A stretch of 64,000 bases of DNA from Sphingobacterium griseoflavum (GCF_014653155.1 NZ_BNAF01000008.1:186001-250000), one strand, 5' to 3'; counted from the stretch's first letter, positions 1 to 9,428 are shown. Program-made: numbers and translations. The notes: generated by a model not told the origin, from the sequence alone.

Positions 1-93
1 TACGATACATTTAGGCGGATTATTTTGGGAGAGATTCAGGCAGAGGCTGCCATGAAGTTAAAACCACAGGGCAGGCCTATTCCGAAAACGTGA
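1..93 (+). CDS. 3' end of an unidentified gene cut by the window edge
   Basis: Frame 1 is open from the first base for 30 codons and ends at a TGA at 91-93. The visible C-terminus is basic (…QGRPIPKT). The stop overlaps a possible ATG in the arrangement TGATG. The stretch is too short to assign a family, and the call rests only on the open frame and its spacing to the next genes. Confidence 0.35.
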   Translation, partial: YDTFRRIILGEIQAEAAMKLKPQGRPIPKT

Positions 94-209
94 TGGAAAG
101 AAGATTGTTCTTCTTCGAAGAAACGGGGGGAGGCGTTGGGATATCAAGTAGTTTTCGTGTATCTTCACTGCTGCAGTTGGAATGGATTATTTCCGAGTTG
201 TGGCCATAA
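93..209 (+). CDS. possible 38-aa peptide, doubtful
   Basis: An ATG overlaps the preceding stop (TGATG), opening a 38-codon frame that begins MERRLFFFEE and ends 14 bases before the coiled-coil protein gene. The overlap and spacing fit a translationally coupled micro-gene. The sequence shows no recognisable domain, signal peptide or clear amphipathic pattern, and it may be chance. Confidence 0.18.
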   Translation: MERRLFFFEETGGGVGISSSFRVSSLLQLEWIISELWP

Positions 210-223
210 TAACCAGGTTGCTC

Positions 224-1330
224 ATGAAAAACTTACATATTTTACTCGCGTTCGTTACATTTTTATTTTCCAGTGGGCTGCGTGCGCAGGTACTGGATAC
301 GAATCAGACTGCTTTATCGTCGATGCAGGCGACTCAACAGCACCTAGAGCAAACCAACAAGCAATTGGAGGTATTGAAAGGATCGTATGAACAACTGAAA
401 TTACAGTCCGAAAAATTACTTCGAGCGAACGATAGCATTCGGCATTTGATGTCCGAATCGCAAGAACTCTCGTTGCAAGAGCAGAAGCAGCTTTACGAGA
501 CCAATTACGGTATACTAACACGGTCTTTCCAAGATATCTCCCTATTGAAGCAGCAGATGAAGGGTTATGGTCGCTTGCTCGACGTAACCTATGCGGGCAC
601 GCTCATCAGCCAACTGAATAACCCCACGAATGTGGAGCTGGGGACGAGCTTTTCCAAGGTATTGCTCGATAACGCCGAAGCTATCCTGAGTCGCAATTTA
701 AAAGGGAGCGTCAAGAGTAAGTTTTCGGAAACGATAAAGCGTGTCGTCAGCATTCCTTTAGTCGGCACGATCGTCGAATCGAATCCCATCAGCGCCTTGG
801 TAAAAGGCGTATATGACCAAGCGCTATCGTTCAGCGACAACGCCATTAAAGACCAAGATCTACGGGATTTTCTAAGCAGCATAAAACCTTATACCGACTT
901 TTATTACACGCTCGATCAAACCACGTCCGGATTCAAGCAAGAACTGCTCGGGTACCGGCGCGAGCTTGCAACTTTTGATAGAACCCTTCTGCGGCACGAA
1001 GAAAGATTATTGGCAGCAATGCAAGCCAGCCCGAACAACAAGCAGGCGTCCATCGATGGGCTGTTCCGATATGCGGATCGACAACGCCTGACCTTATCGG
1101 AGATCAAGCGCATCAATGAGTCCCTGCCGGTCTCCAAAACGATCCGCTTGATCAACGCATCACCGGAGTTGGCGCTCGATCAAACTTCTTTTGAAGAGTC
1201 GTTCAATAACTACATAGACCAAGTGATTGCTGTGTTGGAGCGTGCATCAAAAAATGATCGATTACAATTTGATGCCAGCACCATCGATAAATTGATCCGC
1301 AACCTGCGCAATACACGTATCCGACCATAA
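224..1330 (+). CDS. exported coiled-coil protein of unknown function
   Basis: A 368-aa protein if started at the ATG at 224, which places a typical signal peptide (MKNLHILLAFVTFLFSSGLRAQ, cleavage near AQ) at the N-terminus; the longer frame from 182 would bury it. After the signal peptide, about residues 25-110 are rich in Gln, Glu, Leu and Ser in heptad-like spacing, suggesting a coiled coil. A second helical, charged stretch occupies about residues 225-290. A central hydrophobic stretch (IPLVGTIVESNPISALV) might be buried or membrane-associated. I recognise no family. The product is probably periplasmic. It converges on the phospholipase gene, with about 70 bases between the stops. Function unknown. 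Confidence 0.7.
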   Translation: MKNLHILLAFVTFLFSSGLRAQVLDTNQTALSSMQATQQHLEQTNKQLEVLKGSYEQLKLQSEKLLRANDSIRHLMSESQELSLQEQKQLYETNYGILTRSFQDISLLKQQMKGYGRLLDVTYAGTLISQLNNPTNVELGTSFSKVLLDNAEAILSRNLKGSVKSKFSETIKRVVSIPLVGTIVESNPISALVKGVYDQALSFSDNAIKDQDLRDFLSSIKPYTDFYYTLDQTTSGFKQELLGYRRELATFDRTLLRHEERLLAAMQASPNNKQASIDGLFRYADRQRLTLSEIKRINESLPVSKTIRLINASPELALDQTSFEESFNNYIDQVIAVLERASKNDRLQFDASTIDKLIRNLRNTRIRP

Positions 1331-1399
1331 AGATTGTCCTCTTGCACCTGCTCAAACAGCCGGCACAAGCAAGCTTTTCTACAGCAGAGGGCGGCCGCT

Positions 1400-3859
1400 C
1401 TATTCCATGCCTCCCATTAGGGGGTCTGTTCTGCTTGGCTTTCCGTTTTCTACGTGGCCGGCATATTGATAGGCCAAACGCGGATCAGCACTATCGGAGA
1501 CTTCGATGTCATACCAACCGTGGGATTTTTCCAGGTCCATTTTCCATTTGAAGCTGTGCGCTCGGAATGCCCTGCTCCCTTGTTTGTAGGACAGATCCTT
1601 GACCGTGATTTCGTGTTGGTTTTGCGTTGTCTCGACCGTTATGGCACTTGTTGTTGGCCGTTGTGCGATGTGAAACGTAGCACCTTTTGAAAGCTTGCTG
1701 CCTTTAAAAGAACGGTAGAAACCATTCGGCCCGTAAATGCGGATGTGGTAGACTTCATCCGCAAATTGGTCAAGAGGCCAGTAATAGGTGAGGGGCTCGT
1801 TTTGATGCACGGCAAAATTCCACGTTCTTCCCGGTAGTGCTTCCCCCTCGTAGGGCACCGCCGCCATGGCGAAAAATGGAACACCGATTTCTTTGGTTTT
1901 TGGGAGCTCCTTACCGACAGCGAATGTCACCGCAAGGGCATTCCTGCCTTGATCGATGTGAGCGTTCACGCATAGGTCGTACGGAATAGCACAGGCCTGC
2001 TTTGTGCCTTTCTCTTGGGGTGAATTCCACCATTCGTTCAAACTCTTTCCTGCGATGACACGGTCTGCATCGAGTAGCGTGAAGCCCGACGGCAGCGCTT
2101 TACCTCTAGCGGAGTGGATGCGTTCAACGTGTTCGTCTCTGTCCACTGCGGCTATTTCCACGTTATCGGCCGTTCGTATCGGTTCAAACACCGATGTGAG
2201 GTTTCCGCAGACCAATCGACGCCACGCGCTTAAGTTGTCTTCCGTTACGGTCTTGTTATACTTCTTTTGCAGAAAGTATTCCAAAAACTGTAACGGAGAG
2301 GTCAGGTCGAAGACCTCCGAATTCACGCGGCCCCCTTTGCTCCAGGGCGACGCCACAACCAGCGGAACGCGAAAACCTAGACCAATTGGGCTATCTATCG
2401 TGCTTTCCGAATGGCCGGTACGCTTTCGCTCCTGCTCCAATGTCACGTATTCATTCGCCGTGCACATCCCCGTGGGCACCGCGCCGCTTTCAGGGCGTGC
2501 ACTATGGGGAGGAACAAAAGGAGGGATGTGGTCAAAGTAGCCATCGTTTTCATCGTAAGTTAGGATAAAGATTGTTTTTTTCCATACTTCTGGGTTAGCG
2601 GTCAGGATATCCAACGCTTCGGAAACATACCAAGCGCCATACCAGGGCGATCCCGGATGATCCGAAAATCGGCATGGTGCCACCAGCCAAGAAACAGTAG
2701 GTAAGTTTCCCGTTTGGACGTCTTGCCTAAATTGATGGAAGATATCGCCTTTCGGAACCTGTACTTGATGTTCAGTTTTTCCGTCTTTATAGCGGATAGT
2801 TTGCAGCTTATGGTAATCTGGATCACCCGTGTTGGTTGTAAAGGCTTTTTTATGGATAGCCTGGTCGAAGGGATCCAGTTTTTGGAAGGCCTCCGCGCTA
2901 AAATCGTGGATATCTGTACGGAGTTGCTGCGCCTCCTGCTGCAAAGCTCGGCGTTCAGCCGATGTCTTTTGCTGGGCGCTCTGCAAGGCAGCTTCAATCT
3001 GCTGCAATTGGCGTCGCATATGCGCGTGGTGTGCCGGATGAAACCGCACATGATATTGTTTGTGAAATTCCAGGTTGTTGTCGGTGAAGTTTGCGAGCCA
3101 ATCTTCCTCTTCGCCTTCAAATCCTACAGGTAGGCTCAGCTCGTTTTGGTATACCCGCCAGGAAACCTCCGCTTCTTCCAGCCGCTCCGGATAGGTCTTC
3201 CAAGATACGTTCTTATAATTTATTTGACTATTGTCGACGTGCGCGGTGGATGTGGCGTTGTGCGGTTGCTCGCGTATGCTGGCCGACCAAAAATAGGATC
3301 GGTTGGCGCTGGTACCGGTCAGGCTAGAACAAAAATGCTGGTCGCAGACCGTAAACGCATCAGCCAACGCATAGTAGAAAGGGATGTCTTCGCGGTTGTG
3401 GAAACCCATGGTCAGTGGAAGCTGCTTATAGGCGGGGTTTCCCGCTTTTTTGGCTTCCAGCCAGGTGTTCATTTTCCCCTCATTGCGCGCCTGCACCATA
3501 TCTTTCCAGCTATGCGGTAGGGAGCCCATCCAACTGGTTTTGCTGTTTTCCAAATCTAAACGGAATGGCGTGGCAACATGTTTATCGGCATCCTGCTGTA
3601 GCCATACCGGTAAGCCGTTTGGCTGTATAATGGCTCTAGGGTCATTGAAGCCTCTTACGCCTTTCAACGTCCCGTAGCAATGATCAAAAGAACGGTTTTC
3701 CTGCATGAGGAAAACAATATGTTCTGCATCAAGGAAAGTCGATCCTTGTGCTGCGTCAATGGCCAATGCCCGTTGGATGGAGGAGGGGATAAGTTGGCTA
3801 GCACCTGTTGCCCCGGCCAAGAGTGCGGCCTTTTTTAAAAATGATCGTCTGTTTTCCAT
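1400..3859 (-). CDS. phosphocholine-specific phospholipase C, Tat-exported
   Basis: An 819-aa protein of the phosphoesterase/PlcN-AcpA family that hydrolyses phosphatidylcholine or sphingomyelin headgroups outside the cytoplasm. The ATG at 3859 is chosen because it starts a twin-arginine signal (NRRSFLKKAALLAG); the frame runs 29 codons further upstream without a better start. Family motifs are visible: ENRSFDH near residues 54-60, GVRGFND soon after, the LTGTSANRSYF stretch that carries the likely catalytic Thr, and the metal-binding TYDENDGYFDH. The last roughly 200 residues fit the two C-terminal beta domains (DUF756-type) of this family. The length matches full-size bacterial enzymes. It follows the lipid A glycosylation set with a gap of about 150 bases and probably has its own promoter. 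Confidence 0.92.
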   Translation of the reverse strand: MENRRSFLKKAALLAGATGASQLIPSSIQRALAIDAAQGSTFLDAEHIVFLMQENRSFDHCYGTLKGVRGFNDPRAIIQPNGLPVWLQQDADKHVATPFRLDLENSKTSWMGSLPHSWKDMVQARNEGKMNTWLEAKKAGNPAYKQLPLTMGFHNREDIPFYYALADAFTVCDQHFCSSLTGTSANRSYFWSASIREQPHNATSTAHVDNSQINYKNVSWKTYPERLEEAEVSWRVYQNELSLPVGFEGEEEDWLANFTDNNLEFHKQYHVRFHPAHHAHMRRQLQQIEAALQSAQQKTSAERRALQQEAQQLRTDIHDFSAEAFQKLDPFDQAIHKKAFTTNTGDPDYHKLQTIRYKDGKTEHQVQVPKGDIFHQFRQDVQTGNLPTVSWLVAPCRFSDHPGSPWYGAWYVSEALDILTANPEVWKKTIFILTYDENDGYFDHIPPFVPPHSARPESGAVPTGMCTANEYVTLEQERKRTGHSESTIDSPIGLGFRVPLVVASPWSKGGRVNSEVFDLTSPLQFLEYFLQKKYNKTVTEDNLSAWRRLVCGNLTSVFEPIRTADNVEIAAVDRDEHVERIHSARGKALPSGFTLLDADRVIAGKSLNEWWNSPQEKGTKQACAIPYDLCVNAHIDQGRNALAVTFAVGKELPKTKEIGVPFFAMAAVPYEGEALPGRTWNFAVHQNEPLTYYWPLDQFADEVYHIRIYGPNGFYRSFKGSKLSKGATFHIAQRPTTSAITVETTQNQHEITVKDLSYKQGSRAFRAHSFKWKMDLEKSHGWYDIEVSDSADPRLAYQYAGHVENGKPSRTDPLMGGME

Positions 3860-4011
3860 GTTATTTCTATTCAAATCTAGCAAAAAGATGCCGGTATATG
3901 TGATGGCAAAACAAGCAATCTTATGTGACCTTATGGTTAGCTCCAAGATAATCTTTAGTCAACAAACGTATGGTTGCGGGCTGTAAGAAAGCATCAGCCA
4001 CGCTGCTGCTT

Positions 4012-4638
4012 TCAGGATGTCCGTCGAAGCAAGATCATGTTGCGCGTGTAAACCACCGATCCCAAAAGGTGCCCACAAAATAACACGACATCTTCCCGCA
4101 GTATGGCATACAGCAAAATCAATAGCGACCCCATTAGGCTGATTGCCCAAAAGCCAAACGGTAGTAGTGATTCTTTTTTGGACTCCGAATAGAGCCATTG
4201 ATAAATGAAGCGGCAGGTGAAAAGTATTTGCGAGCTAATACCGAGCAGCAGCAGCGGGCGTGGAATATGCTCGTCGGCCAACAACTTATCAAGGTCGTAC
4301 ATATCATGCCGATAACCATAAACAATCAACATGACCGGGAAAGTAAGAATAAACAGGCGAAAAAACCGGTGGATCTTTCTCCATTCCTGTTGCAGGTGCA
4401 TGTTTCGGATATATATGTAATAGGTGAACGTTTGCCCCAACATAATAGCAAAATCGTGCCGAAGGTACCCGTAGCAAAACAACAAAAACGATGCAAGCAA
4501 ACTCAATTCCCAAAAGAGCACGGGCGTCAGGACCTTCCGGTTTTTTTCCGAAGAGATCCATTGCACGATCAGCCGGCTGGAGAATAGTAATTGTGCTATC
4601 GCACCGATAGCGATTACTATCCACTTATTTACTTCCAT
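4012..4638 (-). CDS. LAB_N-domain membrane protein with internal duplication
   Basis: A 208-aa integral membrane protein of the lipid-A-biosynthesis N-terminal (LAB_N) family. The same pattern occurs twice, near residues 15-80 and 130-200: (L/F)SSRLIVQW then LLASFLLFCYGYLR and YIYIRNM in the first half, and TCRFIYQW then LMGSLLILLYAILR and VYTRNM in the second. The protein is therefore an internal duplication with about six membrane helices. LAB_N proteins commonly sit beside DPM1-like and ArnT-like glycosyltransferases and are thought to help modify lipid A, though the mechanism is not settled. The ATG overlaps the end of the preceding GT2 gene by 14 bases, indicating coupled translation. 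Confidence 0.82.
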   Translation of the reverse strand: MEVNKWIVIAIGAIAQLLFSSRLIVQWISSEKNRKVLTPVLFWELSLLASFLLFCYGYLRHDFAIMLGQTFTYYIYIRNMHLQQEWRKIHRFFRLFILTFPVMLIVYGYRHDMYDLDKLLADEHIPRPLLLLGISSQILFTCRFIYQWLYSESKKESLLPFGFWAISLMGSLLILLYAILREDVVLFCGHLLGSVVYTRNMILLRRTS

Positions 4639-5344
4639 CTTCGGATATCTTATAATTGATATATTTCTTCCGCATCCAAAGATAGGCGAAACAATCCTGC
4701 AGCGGGCCTAGGAGTCTATTCCATAGCGTAAATTTCGATTTCCCGGCCATTCGCGGATAGTGCCTCACCGTCACTTGTTGCACGCGCCCCTCTTGCAATA
4801 ATATCATGGCGGGCAGAAAACGGTGCAAGCCCGAAAACATGGGGATGCGCTTGGCGTATTCCGTACGTATGATCTTCAGCGGGCAGCCCGTATCGTCCAT
4901 GCCGTCATGGGTAAAAAAACGTCTGATCTTATTGGCCAACTTGGATGATAGTCTTTTCGTAAAGGAATCTTTTCGTTGGCGCCTCGCACCAGTTACGAGA
5001 TCAAAATCCGCTGCCTGTTCGAACAGGAGGTTGAAATCCCTCGGATCGGTCTGTAGATCAGCATCAATATAGCCTGTCCAAGGCGTATACACATAGTCGA
5101 ATCCGGCTTTGATCGCGGCGCTAAGACCATAATTTCGGTCAAAGGAAAGGTATTTGAACGCAGGATTGTTTGCACAGTGCTCCCGGATCATGGCTAAGCT
5201 TTCATCTTTCGACCCATCGTTCACAAGGAGCACGATGCTGCTTTTGTGTGCGGTATTGATATATTCCTGCATCTTCTGAAAAAGACGAGGCAAGCTTTCG
5301 GCTTCGTTGTACACAGGGATAATAATTGTGAAATCAGCTTGCAT
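4625..5344 (-). CDS. GT2 polyprenyl-phosphate sugar transferase, DPM1/ArnC-like
   Basis: A family 2 glycosyltransferase of 239 aa, started at the ATG at 5344 (MQADFTIIIPVYNEAES) rather than 16 codons upstream, because the GT-A fold begins right there. It shows the nucleotide-binding IPVYNE, the VNDGSKDES motif, the DADLQTDP metal/acceptor motif, and GKSKF near the C-terminus, as in dolichol-phosphate mannose synthases. There is no C-terminal membrane pair, so it resembles soluble DPM1 more than ArnC. It would load a sugar onto undecaprenyl phosphate for the ArnT-like enzyme encoded just upstream (22-base gap). Confidence 0.87.
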   Translation of the reverse strand: MQADFTIIIPVYNEAESLPRLFQKMQEYINTAHKSSIVLLVNDGSKDESLAMIREHCANNPAFKYLSFDRNYGLSAAIKAGFDYVYTPWTGYIDADLQTDPRDFNLLFEQAADFDLVTGARRQRKDSFTKRLSSKLANKIRRFFTHDGMDDTGCPLKIIRTEYAKRIPMFSGLHRFLPAMILLQEGRVQQVTVRHYPRMAGKSKFTLWNRLLGPLQDCFAYLWMRKKYINYKISEDGSK

Positions 5345-5366
5345 AAAGTTTTTCTTGTTTTGCGTT

Positions 5367-6920
5367 TTATTGTGAAAGTAAAATGGCGGCATACTTGCCG
5401 ACCTCTATTTTTTTAAAGCGGCCCAAGTAGTTGTTCAGTGCGGGCTGTTGTATCAGCTTTTCCCGATCAACAAATAGCACGCCGCCACGATATGCTCCGT
5501 TAAGTAGGTTTTCTTGGCTGATTTCCATCACCGGTGCCGAGAGGTATACGTCCATGTTTTCTGGTCGCCGGATTTCCCAACTAAAATAGGCAGGCGCAGC
5601 GCTTTCTGCTGCGAGTGTCTTCCCCGCAGCCGCCATATTTCCGTAGCCGATCAGACTGTTGAATTGCGAGATGCTCAATCCTGCTATACATATAGTTGCC
5701 AAAAGACCAAATCCCAACGTTCGAATGGTTAGTGTATAGTGTCGCTTACGTGCGAGGAGGTACAGACTGTAGCTCCCTGCGGCCGTTAGGGGCAGGATCG
5801 CTCCGATCAGCCACGGCGAACGCAGTTCTAGCGCCGGGATGCTATCTCTTAACATTAACACAGCGGGCAATGCCAACATAAAAATGAGCGCAGGACATGC
5901 CAAGGTTATTCGCGTAAAGATATTTTCATTGAGCTTGCTTTGCACCAGAAAGCTATAGTAGACAGCAAATGGAAAGACAGGAAGCAGGTAGATCACGATT
6001 TTAGAGCTCACCATCGATAGGAACAACAACGTAGAAAGGCTGCTTAAGCCAAAGAATACGGCCAGATTGCTAGGGCGTTCTTTAGCGCGCAAACGCGCAA
6101 CGATAACGGATAGCATAAAAAGGGACCAAGGCGCCAAGGCATACCAAATACTGATGCCGTAGTAGTAGAAGGGCGCTTTATGATGGAACGAGTCGACTGC
6201 ACGATCGACTGTTTGGTGCACCAGCAGACCATAGAGATAGCTTTTGCCTCCTTCCAGCCATACCCCCAAAAACCAAGCGCCGCAAAGAACCAATAAAATC
6301 AAGATGGCACGCCAGTGCCAATATTTTCCGATATCACGCAGCTTTCCCGTGGCTAGCAAAAAAGAAATACTGCTGATTAAAGGTACGATGATGCCCATCG
6401 GACCTTTCGTGAATACAGCAAGAAAAATGCTGAGACCAAAAAGTACCTGCCCTTTTTTGGGCGCAATATCTTTCGTGTACATCCTGTAAAAGATATACAA
6501 GGCATAGGTAATAAACAGGCACATCAACATATCCATGCGGAGTACGATGCTGCTGCCGATAAAAAAGACGGCCGTAAATAATGCTAATCCTGCCGTCGCC
6601 CGATCGGCTACTGAAAGCTCGCGTTTGGTCCATTGATCCATTATTTGAATGATCAGGAGGCTTGGTAACACCGAAAAAATGGAAAGCGCTACCAAACTAT
6701 GCCTTCCGAAAATCGATTTACAAAGCATAACCAACCAAAGGTAAAGCGGAGGTTTATCGGAGTAATACTCCCCATGATGCATAAAAGCAAAGAAACGGCC
6801 TAATCCCAAGTTCTCATCGGCAATACTTAAATACCGAAGCTCATTATCAGGCGTGAAATCGCGCAGCAAAAACTGTGGAAGCAAGCTGATGAAGAAAAGA
6901 ACATAATGGACGGGCTTCAT
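5367..6920 (-). CDS. ArnT-like membrane glycosyltransferase (GT-C)
   Basis: A 517-aa polytopic protein of the ArnT/PMT family (GT83-like), which transfers a sugar from a polyprenyl-phosphate carrier to lipid A or another envelope acceptor on the periplasmic face. The diagnostic first loop is visible: an acidic DNELRY stretch at about residues 25-30, followed by YYSDKPPLYLWL at about 52-63. About a dozen hydrophobic segments follow, with a small C-terminal soluble part. It is the first gene of a minus-strand set (ArnT-like, DPM1-like, LAB_N), so the three probably form one lipid A decoration pathway. The sugar cannot be told from sequence; no 4-amino-arabinose synthesis genes are nearby. Confidence 0.88.
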   Translation of the reverse strand: MKPVHYVLFFISLLPQFLLRDFTPDNELRYLSIADENLGLGRFFAFMHHGEYYSDKPPLYLWLVMLCKSIFGRHSLVALSIFSVLPSLLIIQIMDQWTKRELSVADRATAGLALFTAVFFIGSSIVLRMDMLMCLFITYALYIFYRMYTKDIAPKKGQVLFGLSIFLAVFTKGPMGIIVPLISSISFLLATGKLRDIGKYWHWRAILILLVLCGAWFLGVWLEGGKSYLYGLLVHQTVDRAVDSFHHKAPFYYYGISIWYALAPWSLFMLSVIVARLRAKERPSNLAVFFGLSSLSTLLFLSMVSSKIVIYLLPVFPFAVYYSFLVQSKLNENIFTRITLACPALIFMLALPAVLMLRDSIPALELRSPWLIGAILPLTAAGSYSLYLLARKRHYTLTIRTLGFGLLATICIAGLSISQFNSLIGYGNMAAAGKTLAAESAAPAYFSWEIRRPENMDVYLSAPVMEISQENLLNGAYRGGVLFVDREKLIQQPALNNYLGRFKKIEVGKYAAILLSQ

Positions 6921-7377
6921 AGCGGAATGATTGTTTTATGAGTTTGCCATGCTTGCGAGGCTTGCTGTTGTATAAAATCTTTCGTTCTATGCATTTGTAG
7001 TTTTTTTGAAATTGCGCTTATGGTAAACGTTTGTCTTCCCTGCCTAAATATCTGAATCTTAATTTGATTTGTCAATATCTGCGTGTGAAGTATTTGCCCT
7101 GTGTTTCTTTGTCTCAACAGGCATGAACAGCAACTGGACCCTCCAGGCGGCAGCATAATACAATAAAGTAAGAAGCCTGCGGGGTAGAATCTATGGTCAC
7201 AATATTATAAATGTATTTTTTACATTTATAATATTGTGCTATCTTTATCCTTAGCTTAACCGATGCTTGGTAGGGATGTTTCCACATCGAATAAGAAAAG
7301 GAAAGCAAAAGATTTTCCGTGATCGATGGATGCCAAGTCATGTTGACGATGTTATTTTTAAATTTTAACAGGAAATT
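6921..7377 (+). other. divergent intergenic region
   Basis: These 457 bases separate the minus-strand ArnT-like gene from the plus-strand GH97 gene, so they should hold two divergent promoters. The main feature is the AT-rich inverted repeat at 7198-7238. A TATCTTTA element just after it (about 7240) resembles a Bacteroidota -7 box, but no convincing -33 TTG is placed correctly. No gene is visible. Confidence 0.5.
7198..7238. promoter_or_regulatory. perfect 18-bp inverted repeat, possible operator
   Basis: The arms CACAATATTATAAATGTA and TACATTTATAATATTGTG are perfect reverse complements separated by TTTTT. The repeat lies about 140 bases before the GH97 start and in the divergent promoter region. 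It could be an operator or an AT-rich hairpin. It is not a classical terminator because no U tract follows. Confidence 0.5.
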
Positions 7378-9333
7378 ATGAACACTATGAAACGGGTGCT
7401 CTGCAGTCTTTTGGTTTTGTGGTCTTTTTCGGTTGCCTTTGGGCAGGAAGTGGCCAAGATCAGTAGCCCAAATGGTAAGCTGCAGGTTCAACTATTTTTG
7501 GAGCTGGGCAAACCGTGTTACACGGTTCGCTTGGGGGACAAGATGATGCTAGAGAAATCGCCCTTGGGTATCCGTGGTAGCGAAAGCGACCTGTCTGCCC
7601 TGTTGCAGCTAGTAGCGCATGAGCAGCGGCAGATCGATGAAGTTTATCAGGAAGCGAAAATCAAAGCCAGTCATGTGCACTACCAAGCTAATGAGCTGTC
7701 CTGCACATTCATGAATAGCAAGGAGCAGCATTTGGTGATTGTTTTTCGCGTTAGCAACAATGATGTCGCTTTTCGCTACCATATTCCCCAAGTTGGCGAA
7801 TCTGCCAATCTGATTATTGAAGAAGAGCTGAGCGGATTCAAGTTTCCGACGTTCACGACAACATTTTTGACGCCGCAAGCACCGCCGATGAGTGGCTGGA
7901 TGAAAACGAAACCGAGCTATGAAGAAGAGTATGTAGCCGATGAAGTATTAGGTACACCGTCCAAATATGGGATTGGATATACTTTTCCAGCCCTGTTCCA
8001 CGTGGGCGATCGTGGCTGGGTACTGCTGTCGGAAACCGGCGTCAACGCGCTCTATTGCGGATCGAAATTGAGTGAAGGCACGCGCGACGGCCTGTATCGG
8101 GTTGCCTTTCCCGAGGCTGGCGAAAACAATGGCATCGGCCGGCCGAACCCGACTATAGCACTGCCCGGGTACACCCCATGGCGCACCATAACGGTAGGCG
8201 AATCCTTAAAGCCTATCGTCGAAACAACCGTTCCTTTCGACCTTGTGACGCCGCAATACAAAGCGTCTAAAGATTACCGGTTTGGGCGTGCCACTTGGAG
8301 TTGGTTGGAATGGCAAGATGGCAGTATTAATATGGAAGATCAAAAGAAATTTATCGATCTATCCGCTACGATGGGCTATGAATTTACACTAATCGACAAC
8401 TGGTGGGATGCAAAGATCGGGCACGACAAGATCGAGGATCTCGTGCAATACGGTAAAAATAAAGGTGTCGGTATCTGTTTGTGGTACAACTCCAACGGCT
8501 TTTGGAACGACGCGCCGCAAAGTCCCAAAAATAGGATGAGCACGGCTCCAGCACGAAAAAAAGAAATGGAATGGATGCAGCGTATCGGTGTTAAAGGCAT
8601 TAAGGTCGACTTCTTCGGTGGCGATAAGCAAGAGACAATGAAGCTTTACGAAGATATCCTCGCTGACGCCAACGACCATGGATTGGCTGTTATTTTCCAT
8701 GGCTGTACGCTACCACGGGGTTGGGAGCGCATGTACCCTAATTTTGCGGGCAGTGAGGCGGTTCTAGCTTCCGAAAACCTTATCTTTACACAACATGCCA
8801 ACGATACAGAAGCGTACAACGCCACGCTGCATCCCTTCATCCGCAACACCGTCGCCTCTATGGATTTTGGTCCTGTTCTGCTGAATAAGCGACATAACAG
8901 GGGTAACAACGCAGGCACGGAACGCAAGACGACAGAAACGTTTCAAGCAGCGACAGCTGTCGTATTCCAAACGCCTTTGCAGAACTTTGGCATTACACCC
9001 AATAATTTAACGGATGCTACCCCGCATATCGTCGAATTCATGAAAGAAGTCCCCACCACTTGGGATGAAACGGTGCTGTTGGATGGCTATCCGGGTAAAT
9101 ATGTGGTGCTCGCTCGACGTCACGCCGCCACGTGGTATATCGCTGCGATCAATGCGGAAGCAGCTGCAAAAGAAATCCAAATCACCTTACCGATGTTAAA
9201 GGATAAGTCTGTTCGCCTGTATAGCGATAATAAGGCACGCGTAGCTGAAAAGAAGAACGTTTTTTTGCTAAACAATAATCAAGTCAAGCTGACTATACCG
9301 TCTGGAGGAGCTGCCGTAATCGTCGGGCAATAA
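7378..9333 (+). CDS. glycoside hydrolase family 97, probable retaining alpha-galactosidase
   Basis: A 651-aa exported enzyme with a signal peptide at residues 1-22 (…SFSVAFGQ). The layout is the GH97 one: an N-terminal beta-sandwich (about 25-290), a central (beta/alpha)8 barrel (about 300-560) and a C-terminal beta domain. In the barrel, GIKVDFFGG places Asp411 where the characterised retaining GH97 galactosidases of Bacteroides have the nucleophile. ASEN places Glu466 55 residues later, at the expected acid/base position. This separates it from SusB-like inverting alpha-glucosidases, which use Glu residues instead. It is first in a run of three glycosidase genes (GH97, GH43, GH2). The galactose specificity is inferred from the catalytic residues. 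Confidence 0.9.
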   Translation: MNTMKRVLCSLLVLWSFSVAFGQEVAKISSPNGKLQVQLFLELGKPCYTVRLGDKMMLEKSPLGIRGSESDLSALLQLVAHEQRQIDEVYQEAKIKASHVHYQANELSCTFMNSKEQHLVIVFRVSNNDVAFRYHIPQVGESANLIIEEELSGFKFPTFTTTFLTPQAPPMSGWMKTKPSYEEEYVADEVLGTPSKYGIGYTFPALFHVGDRGWVLLSETGVNALYCGSKLSEGTRDGLYRVAFPEAGENNGIGRPNPTIALPGYTPWRTITVGESLKPIVETTVPFDLVTPQYKASKDYRFGRATWSWLEWQDGSINMEDQKKFIDLSATMGYEFTLIDNWWDAKIGHDKIEDLVQYGKNKGVGICLWYNSNGFWNDAPQSPKNRMSTAPARKKEMEWMQRIGVKGIKVDFFGGDKQETMKLYEDILADANDHGLAVIFHGCTLPRGWERMYPNFAGSEAVLASENLIFTQHANDTEAYNATLHPFIRNTVASMDFGPVLLNKRHNRGNNAGTERKTTETFQAATAVVFQTPLQNFGITPNNLTDATPHIVEFMKEVPTTWDETVLLDGYPGKYVVLARRHAATWYIAAINAEAAAKEIQITLPMLKDKSVRLYSDNKARVAEKKNVFLLNNNQVKLTIPSGGAAVIVGQ

Positions 9334-9428
9334 AGAACAGATTGAACCAGTGCCTATGGCTTGAAAGGCTGTCGCAAAAAAAAGCACATAATTATTGTTA
9401 TATTGAATACACTTAACTTAAACCCTAT

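Noticed and set aside
2602..3120. 172-codon minus-strand frame within the phospholipase C gene
   Set aside because: Alternative frame of the same strand inside a gene with clear family motifs.
7198..7238. Invertible-promoter recombination site
   Set aside because: The two arms are only five bases apart, so there is no invertible segment, and no recombinase gene is nearby.
7114..7491. 125-codon minus-strand frame crossing the GH97 promoter region
   Set aside because: Runs over the inverted repeat and into the GH97 gene; low-complexity composition and no domain.
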